A stretch of 24,263 nucleotides of DNA. Source: a virus. This document shows positions 19,509 to 24,263 of this stretch, piece by piece. Numbering within the stretch: the first letter of the stretch is position 1; each line of letters begins with the position of its first letter. Where the stretch lies: the IMG/VR virus record IMGVR_UViG_3300028802_000055, positions 1-24,263 of that record. One strand, given 5' to 3'. A program made the position numbers and the translations under genes. The notes under the pieces were generated by a model. That model did no database searches. It saw nothing but the letters and a program-made list of their open reading frames with translations, and was not told the origin of the DNA.

Positions 19509-20456
19509 ATGAGCATCGTTGCCGTTCACGGTCCACAGACGTTCGGGTCTCGGGGCGTCCAGGAGACAGGCCCGGTCGTGGCCGTGGTCGGGTCCACCGG
19601 GCTGAAGTGGGACTTCAGGCTCGACCAGAGCACCACCCGACCGGACCAGGACTTCTCCTGGGCCTTCCCACCTGACGGCACCCCCACGCCGCAGGTGCTG
19701 GCCAACCCGACCGAGGTCACCTACGCCGCGGTCGGCTCGACCTTCGGTGACCCCCTCAGGCCCACCCAGCCGACGAAGACGGCCACGCTGACCGTCACCA
19801 ACGTGTCGCGCACCGTCAGCAACAAGGCGCTGACCAACAACGTCGCCACGCTCACCACGACGGCCACGCACGGCTTCAAGGTCGGCCAGTCCGTCGTCAT
19901 CACGGGCGTGGACGCCGTCTTCAACGGCACCTACACCATCGCTTCGACGCCCTCGGGCACCACGTTCACCTACGCCAAGACCAACGCCGATGTCACGTCG
20001 GCGGCGTCGGGCGGCACGGTGGCTTCCGACCCGGCTCAGTACCCGGTCGCTGGCTCCTACCCGAACACCGTCCCGGTGGCCTCGGGTGCCGCTCCGCAGT
20101 TGCGGATGGCCCAGGAGGACGGCGGCGAGGAGAGCGGCGGCGATGAGGGCACCCCTGATGTGGCGGTCGGCTACGACCCGGCTGCCCACACCGTGGCCGA
20201 GGTCGAGGACTTCGTCACCGAGCACCCCGATGAGGCCCAGGACATCTACGACGCCGAGGTGGTGGGCAAGAACCGCGCCACCCTCGTCAACTGGCTAGAG
20301 GAAGTCCTCCCCTTTGACCCCGGAGCGCACACCGTGGCCGAGGTCGAGGAGTTCGTCACCGCCAACCCCGACATGGTGGACGACGTGCTCGCGGCCGAGG
20401 AGACCGGCAAGGCTCGGGTCACGCTGATCACCTGGCTGGAGGACTTCCAGCCATAG
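19509..20456 (+). CDS. Putative head decoration/structural protein with duplicated C-terminal module
   Basis: ATG 19509 was chosen over 19503 because GGAGG (19497-19501) is 7 bases from it. The 315-residue protein has an N-terminal region (VAVVGSTGLKWDFRL) and an Ig-like or beta-sandwich stretch of about 100-175 (ATLTTTATHGFKVGQSVVIT; DAVFNGTYTIAS). This kind of domain is common in phage structural proteins. An acidic Gly-rich hinge follows. Two tandem 47-residue units (222-268 and 269-315) share DPxAHTVAEVE-FV and GK-R-TL-WLE, like small HeH/LEM-type helical units. The location after the capsid gene suggests decoration or capsid-tail joining; this is inference. Confidence 0.65.
   Translation: MSIVAVHGPQTFGSRGVQETGPVVAVVGSTGLKWDFRLDQSTTRPDQDFSWAFPPDGTPTPQVLANPTEVTYAAVGSTFGDPLRPTQPTKTATLTVTNVSRTVSNKALTNNVATLTTTATHGFKVGQSVVITGVDAVFNGTYTIASTPSGTTFTYAKTNADVTSAASGGTVASDPAQYPVAGSYPNTVPVASGAAPQLRMAQEDGGEESGGDEGTPDVAVGYDPAAHTVAEVEDFVTEHPDEAQDIYDAEVVGKNRATLVNWLEEVLPFDPGAHTVAEVEEFVTANPDMVDDVLAAEETGKARVTLITWLEDFQP
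20172..20453 (+). repeat. Tandem duplication encoding two 47-residue modules
   Basis: Units 20172-20312 and 20313-20453 lie in the same frame. Conserved residues include DP-AHTVAEVE-FVT--PD near the start and E--GK-R-TL--WLE near the end. The DNA keeps a 20-plus-base identical core beginning CACACCGTGG, while the rest has diverged, so the duplication is not recent. Confidence 0.8.
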
Positions 20457-20487
20457 GCATACCGGCCTATCGAAAGGAGCACACACC

Positions 20488-20790
20488 GTGGCAACAAGGA
20501 CAACGCAGCAACCAGAGGCGCCCGAGCAGGCCGACGAGAACGAGGTCACCCGACCATCCGATCTCGGCTTCGGCGCCCGCCGTGAGATCGAGGTGGAGCC
20601 GGTCAACGTCCCGGCCCCCAAGCCTGACGACGAGGGCTACACCGTCATCCGCATGGCGGTGACCATCGATGAGTTCACGTACGGCAACAACCGCGGTCCT
20701 GTCGAACTGAAGGCAGGGAAGATGTACCGCGTTCCCAACCACATCGCGCAGTATCTCTACTCACTGGGGAAGCTGTACGTCACGAGCTAA
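20488..20790 (+). CDS. Small head-tail connector-like or structural protein
   Basis: The GTG start at 20488 follows the SD AAAGGAG. The 100 residues have an acidic unstructured N-terminus, and then a compact beta domain: TVIRMAVTIDEFTYGN, VELKAGKMYRVPNHIAQYLY, SLGKLYVTS. The 'ELKAGKxYRVPxxIAxYLxxxGKLY' pattern recurs in phage proteins next to capsid genes. The exact role (connector or decoration) is not known to me. Confidence 0.6.
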   Translation: MATRTTQQPEAPEQADENEVTRPSDLGFGARREIEVEPVNVPAPKPDDEGYTVIRMAVTIDEFTYGNNRGPVELKAGKMYRVPNHIAQYLYSLGKLYVTS

Positions 20791-20799
20791 GGAGACGCC

Positions 20800-22374
20800 G
20801 TGGCACGGCCCTCGGTGCAGCACAGCGGGTTTCTGATCCCGAACGCCCAGGACGTGTCCAACTCGGTCCTGGCTGAACCTGACAAGATCGACTTCAACAC
20901 CGTTGCCAACGCCCGCTGGGGCGTTGTCAGCGGCTGTGCCCTGGGGGAGCAGGGACCGCTCGCGCTCACTGTCGGTACCGGCGTAGCCGTCGTCAATGGG
21001 GCCATGGTGCCGGTGCGTGGCGGCACCGTCACCCTGACCCAGCCCACCACTGGCTCGCGCTTCATCAACGTCGTCGTGGACTCGGGCGGCGTCGTGCGCA
21101 CCATCGACGGGGAAGCGGCCACCGACCCGGTGTTCCCCGACGTGCCCGCCGACAACACGCTGTTGGCGACGATCCACGCCACGTCGAACGCCGTCAGCCT
21201 CCAGGACTTCGTCGTTGACAAGCGCAAGTTCCTGACCCCGGCGCTGTTCGCCAACCTCCCGGCGACCAGCACCCTCATCGTCAACTACAACAGCCCCAAC
21301 CCGGCTCTGGGCGACCCCAGCCAGTGGTTCCACGTCAACGGCCTGGGCGACATCTTGTGGTCGCAGGACACGATGCTGAGGCGCACCGACGTCGGGACGC
21401 TGTTGATCAGCAACAACCTTCACATCGGCAACGACCTCACCGTCCACGGTGACGAGCAAGTGCTCGGAGCGTTCCACTCCGAGGGGGTGCTCTCGGGGCG
21501 CAACCTGCGGCGCGCCAACGCCGCTCCCACCAGCCCGATCCTCGGTGACCTGTGGCAGAACACCACGACGGGCACGCTCAGCATCGCCCTGCCCGACCCG
21601 GTGACCCACGTCATCGACTGGGAGCCGCTGGCGACCGGTGACACGGCGATGCCGGTGGGCACGATCATCGACTCCGTCGAGGAGAAGACGATCATGGAGG
21701 GCAAGGGCTGGGTGGCCCTCGACGGTCGGGTGGTGACCGAGACCAAGTACCCCAACCTGTTCGGCCTCGTCGCCATGCAGCCGTGGATCTCGGGCGGCAC
21801 GGCACCGACCCGGCAGATGACGCTGCCCAACCTGGAGCGGCGCTTCCGCATCACCGACTCCAACGACACGGCGAAGTACGGCGGCGCCAACTCCAAGACG
21901 ATCACCCGCCAGAACCTCCCCAAGCACGACCACAACGTCAGTGTGGACACCCACGGCGACATCCAGCCCACCGCCCAGTTGTCGGGCATGAGCGGCGCCC
22001 ACGGCCACGACATCATCGGGGACGGCAAGCACGATCACGACGTGTACGACAAGGGCCATACCCACGACAAGAACTTCATCGTCGTCAACGATTCAGGCGG
22101 CTCGATGCTCGACGGTCTGATCAACGACCGCTCGCACACCTGGCAGGTGGACGTGGCTGCCACGACGGCGACCGGCTACGCCAACATCGTGGCCAAGCCA
22201 GCGGCCATCGGTGGCCTCTCCATCCCAGCCAACGGAGGTCTCCACAACCACACCGTGCAGGTGTCGAGGATCACCGGCCTGACCCACACCGTGCGTGAGG
22301 AACTGGTGGGCGAGAACGCCCCCTTCGACGTCACCCCGGCCTACTTCACCGTCCGCACCTACATCCGAACCTAA
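20800..22374 (+). CDS. Tail fibre/collar protein with His-x-His metal-binding array
   Basis: The 524-residue protein starts at GTG 20800 with AAGGAG upstream. N-terminal residues 1-150 are a beta-rich attachment region (IDFNTVANARWGVVSGCALG; TLLATIHATSNAVSLQDFVV). From residue 284 a phage tail collar domain appears (MPVGTIIDSVEE; GWVALDGRVV; YPNLFGLV; MTLPNLERRFRI). Five His-x-His motifs follow at 376/378, 401/403, 411/413, 420/422 and 482/484, like the metal-binding HxH repeats of T4 gp12 and gp37 fibres. The role is host-surface recognition by a trimeric fibre. It is unusual that it sits so close to the head genes. Confidence 0.82.
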   Translation: MARPSVQHSGFLIPNAQDVSNSVLAEPDKIDFNTVANARWGVVSGCALGEQGPLALTVGTGVAVVNGAMVPVRGGTVTLTQPTTGSRFINVVVDSGGVVRTIDGEAATDPVFPDVPADNTLLATIHATSNAVSLQDFVVDKRKFLTPALFANLPATSTLIVNYNSPNPALGDPSQWFHVNGLGDILWSQDTMLRRTDVGTLLISNNLHIGNDLTVHGDEQVLGAFHSEGVLSGRNLRRANAAPTSPILGDLWQNTTTGTLSIALPDPVTHVIDWEPLATGDTAMPVGTIIDSVEEKTIMEGKGWVALDGRVVTETKYPNLFGLVAMQPWISGGTAPTRQMTLPNLERRFRITDSNDTAKYGGANSKTITRQNLPKHDHNVSVDTHGDIQPTAQLSGMSGAHGHDIIGDGKHDHDVYDKGHTHDKNFIVVNDSGGSMLDGLINDRSHTWQVDVAATTATGYANIVAKPAAIGGLSIPANGGLHNHTVQVSRITGLTHTVREELVGENAPFDVTPAYFTVRTYIRT

Positions 22375-22384
22375 TGTTGCACCC
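22372..22384 (+). promoter_or_regulatory. Possible leaderless-type -10 box TAATGT
   Basis: TAATGT (22372-22377) overlaps the stop codon of the fibre gene and lies 7 bases before ATG 22385. There is no SD. Confidence 0.35.
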
Positions 22385-23095
22385 ATGGCTGCTTACGGCG
22401 CTTTCCGGTTCGGGCGAGACAACCCCTCCCTCATCGCATCCACGGCCCAGATGATGGTCGAGGCTCAGTCGCTGATGCCGGGAGAGCCGACGTACCAACC
22501 CATACCGTTCTATCCCAGCATCGTCTCGGGTTCAGGGGCGCAGCTTGGCGCCTCGACCGATACACAGGTATGGGCCAACTACCCCGGCCGCTGCGACCTG
22601 ACCTTCTACCAGGGCGACGACGTCACGATCCCGCTGACCATCGAGGATCCGGGCGACATCACCCCCGACATGAGCACGACGTGGGAGTGGAGCGCCCAGA
22701 TCAGGGTCTGCCACACCTACCACTCGACCCTGGTCAACACGTTCGCCGTCAAGGACAACTACGTGGCCCCGGTCGGGGACACGGCGGGCTACACCGAGGT
22801 CACCCTGTTCCTGCCCCGCACGGAGAACGTCTTCGTCGGGCGCTACCGCTGGGATCTGTTCTCCCTCTCCCCCTTCGACGCCGCTGGCTTCCCCCAGCCT
22901 CCCGACGTCATCGCCCCCGAGCCGTGGCCCCCCACCGACCAGATCCGCACCTGGCTCTACGGGGCGGTCACCATCCTGCCCCGTGTCACCTCCACCGACG
23001 TCCTCCCGGCCCTCCCGGAGAGCGGAGACGGGGGTGGCACGGTCACGCCGCAGCAGCAGTGGCTCTTCGTCGGCCCGAACGGACTCGTGCCATGA
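22385..23095 (+). CDS. Virion structural protein, baseplate/fibre-type beta-sandwich
   Basis: The 236-residue protein has an N-terminal segment (MAAYGAFRFGRDNPSLIAST), and then a beta-sandwich stretch with CDLTFYQGDDVTIPLTIEDP, STTWEWSAQIRVCH, FAVKDNYVAPVG and RYRWDLFSLSPFD. The 'xFYQGDDVTxPLTI...A-QIR...F' layout is typical of phage tail-fibre and baseplate upper domains (LtfC/Gp6- or BppU-like). The Gly-rich C-terminus ends QQQWLFVGPNGLVP. ATG 22385 was chosen since an earlier ATG at 22295 lies in the fibre gene. Its stop overlaps the next start as ATGA. Confidence 0.65.
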   Translation: MAAYGAFRFGRDNPSLIASTAQMMVEAQSLMPGEPTYQPIPFYPSIVSGSGAQLGASTDTQVWANYPGRCDLTFYQGDDVTIPLTIEDPGDITPDMSTTWEWSAQIRVCHTYHSTLVNTFAVKDNYVAPVGDTAGYTEVTLFLPRTENVFVGRYRWDLFSLSPFDAAGFPQPPDVIAPEPWPPTDQIRTWLYGAVTILPRVTSTDVLPALPESGDGGGTVTPQQQWLFVGPNGLVP

Positions 23096-23295
23096 GCATC
23101 ACCGTCTCGACATCTCCTCAATCCATCCCGATCGTCTCGGCGCCTACCAAGCCGGTTCTTGTCACAGTGCCCACCGGCAAGCAGGGGCCACCCGGCCCCC
23201 CTGGGGAGGACGCCCAGTGGGCGCGGATGACCCAGGCCGAGTACGACGCCTTGCCCACCAAAGACCCCAACACGCTCTACGTGATCATCGGATAG
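23092..23295 (+). CDS. Small collagen-like tail-fibre accessory protein
   Basis: The 67-residue protein is coupled by ATGA. A beta-rich start (MSITVSTSPQSIPIVSAP) leads to a short collagen-like stretch (GKQGPPGPPGED). The ending WARMTQAEYDALPTKDPNTL plus YVIIG is a very common phage tail-fibre ending motif. It is probably a virion surface peptide attached to the neighbouring fibre proteins. Confidence 0.7.
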   Translation: MSITVSTSPQSIPIVSAPTKPVLVTVPTGKQGPPGPPGEDAQWARMTQAEYDALPTKDPNTLYVIIG

Positions 23296-23308
23296 GAGAC
23301 ACCAGGCC

Positions 23309-23887
23309 ATGCGCCACTTCGGAACCAGCTACAAGTTCGCCCACCATCGCACTGTCGATGGCGAGCGCTGCCTCATCTGGGGCAACGGGATCGGTGAACT
23401 GCTGATCCCGGTCACCTCGCTCGACTACGCCGAGGCACTCGGTGATCGTGGGTGGCAGGACAACGCTCTCGTCAACGAGGGCGAGGACGAACTGCTCAAC
23501 ACCTACTTCCGTGCCCAGGCCAAGCAGACCACGCTGTACGGACGGCTGTACGGCGCCGGGTCGGTGCTGGAGACCTCCACCCTGGCCGCTCCCGTGGCGA
23601 CCGAGGTAGCCGGTACCGGCTACGCCCCGGCCACGCAGTGTGCGTGGACGGTCGGCAACACCGACTTCGGTGCGACGGCCGACGTCGCCGGTTCGCAGAC
23701 GACGACCTCGACCACCAAGACGTTCACCGCTGGGGCGGGTGGATGGTCGGCGGCGGTGCAGTTGTTCCTCGCCACGGCTGCCACCGGCACGGCGGGCAAG
23801 CTCATCGCCTTCGTGGCCCTGTCGGCCACCCGTACCCTCGCCGCCACCGACACCCTCGACGTCTCCGTTGCTGTCGGCCTGAACTAG
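23309..23887 (+). CDS. Putative virion structural protein
   Basis: The 192-residue protein begins MRHFGTSYKFAHHRTVDGE, with a middle RGWQDNALVNEGEDELLNTY, then a Thr/Ala/Gly-rich beta region (VAGSQTTTSTTKTFTAGAGG; KLIAFVALSATRTLAATDTL). Such sequences are seen in phage structural genes near fibre genes. GGAG lies 10 bases before the ATG. A virion surface role is inferred from context and composition. Confidence 0.6.
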   Translation: MRHFGTSYKFAHHRTVDGERCLIWGNGIGELLIPVTSLDYAEALGDRGWQDNALVNEGEDELLNTYFRAQAKQTTLYGRLYGAGSVLETSTLAAPVATEVAGTGYAPATQCAWTVGNTDFGATADVAGSQTTTSTTKTFTAGAGGWSAAVQLFLATAATGTAGKLIAFVALSATRTLAATDTLDVSVAVGLN

Positions 23888-23889
23888 TA

Positions 23890-23904
23890 GCCGCCAACGG
23901 CGGC
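23890..23904 (+). other. Short hairpin between two virion genes
   Basis: GCCGCC (23890-23895), AAC and GGCGGC (23899-23904) form a 6-bp stem. It lies just before AAGGA (23905-23909) and the ATG at 23917. It may be a weak terminator or a structural element controlling translation. Confidence 0.35.
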
Positions 23905-23916
23905 AAGGACTGACTG

Positions 23917-24263
23917 ATGGTCGCTGCTTTCAAGACGGCGCTCGGCAGCAACTTCAACAACACGTCGGGCACCACGCTCGTCATCACCAACAACAACGCC
24001 ATCAGTGTTGGTGATCTCGTCGTCGTCCGGTGGGCCTCTGACAACCTGAGCGCCACCACGCCAACGGTGACAGTCACCGACTACGGCGGCAACACCTGGA
24101 CGGTGCTTCGCCAGGCTGCGGTCAACGCCACTGCTGCGGCCGGGTGCGCCGGGGGCATGCTTGCCTCCAAGATCACCTCTGGCTATGGCAGCGGCGGCAC
24201 CATCACGCTCACCTTCTCCGGTGCGGTCACCGGCAAAGCGGCGTATGCCGAGTCGTTCAGTGG
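23917..24263 (+). CDS. Putative virion structural protein, 5' part (runs off window)
   Basis: The frame from ATG 23917 (SD AAGGA, 7-base spacing) stays open to the window edge, giving 115 residues. It is beta-rich with Asn/Thr/Gly and alternating hydrophobics (LVITNNNAISVGDLVVVRWA; TVTVTDYGGNTWTVLRQAAV; TITLTFSGAVTGKAAYAES). This pattern fits an Ig-like or jelly-roll domain of a tail or decoration protein. The 3' end is not seen. Confidence 0.6.
   Translation, partial: MVAAFKTALGSNFNNTSGTTLVITNNNAISVGDLVVVRWASDNLSATTPTVTVTDYGGNTWTVLRQAAVNATAAAGCAGGMLASKITSGYGSGGTITLTFSGAVTGKAAYAESFS

Noticed and set aside
20761-22065. 434-residue minus-strand frame
   Set aside because: Antisense to the fibre gene; Val/Gly/His-rich composition reflects the complement of the sense codons.
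1-24263. CRISPR array, integrase or insertion sequence
   Set aside because: No regularly spaced repeats, no recombinase motif and no terminal inverted repeats with a transposase frame were found.

Overview
The window is a GC-rich, densely packed stretch of a tailed-phage (or prophage) genome, most likely from an actinobacterial host. The phage assignment rests on a terminase large subunit (8067-9650), portal (15432-17090), scaffold-like protein (17208-18029), HK97-fold-type major capsid protein (18048-19442) and a tail-collar fibre (20800-22374). The host inference rests on high GC, frequent GTG starts, hairpin terminators without U tracts, Thr-rich secreted-protein linkers typical of Actinomycetota (Acidimicrobiia in particular) and about ten genes that look leaderless. 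Host identity is inference only. I count 43 coding regions, two of them cut by the window edges. No tRNA, rRNA, CRISPR array, IS element, integrase or lysis enzyme was seen, and no gene-free stretch exceeds about 165 bases.

Layout. 1-199: 3' end of an unrecognised gene and its terminator. 307-2793: an 828-residue secreted, Thr-rich, mucin-like protein built from four globular modules, with its own promoter and terminators, so it resembles a phage moron. 2828-3436 (minus): an unrecognised gene with a strong SD and a leader hairpin. 3602-7952: small accessory genes, including a ParB-like protein, a KTSC-domain protein, a zinc-finger protein overlapping its upstream neighbour, and one minus-strand gene. 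7953-8066: a promoter, a three-segment attenuator-like RNA and a terminator ahead of the terminase.

8067-23095 and onward is the virion block. It is unusual in that terminase and portal are separated by about 5.8 kb carrying some 15 genes: a winged-helix-like protein, a DUF7178-like protein, a protein with a VHDxFGH signature, two tiny membrane proteins, a DUF7218-like basic protein, a minus-strand zinc-binding gene and a small ADP-ribosyltransferase-like protein directly before the portal. After the portal come scaffold, capsid, a strong terminator/attenuator, a protein with a duplicated C-terminal module, a small connector-like protein, the collar fibre and further putative virion surface proteins running off the window.

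The genes appear to use two translation modes. Most virion genes have strong Shine-Dalgarno sequences or translational coupling (ATGA, TGATG, TAGTG, TTGA). Many accessory genes, and also the terminase, have a TANNNT-like -10 box 6-8 bases before the start codon and no SD. The best leads for new biology are the terminase-portal insertion with its possible effector genes, the moron-like surface protein, the pre-terminase attenuator RNA and the leaderless promoter set.
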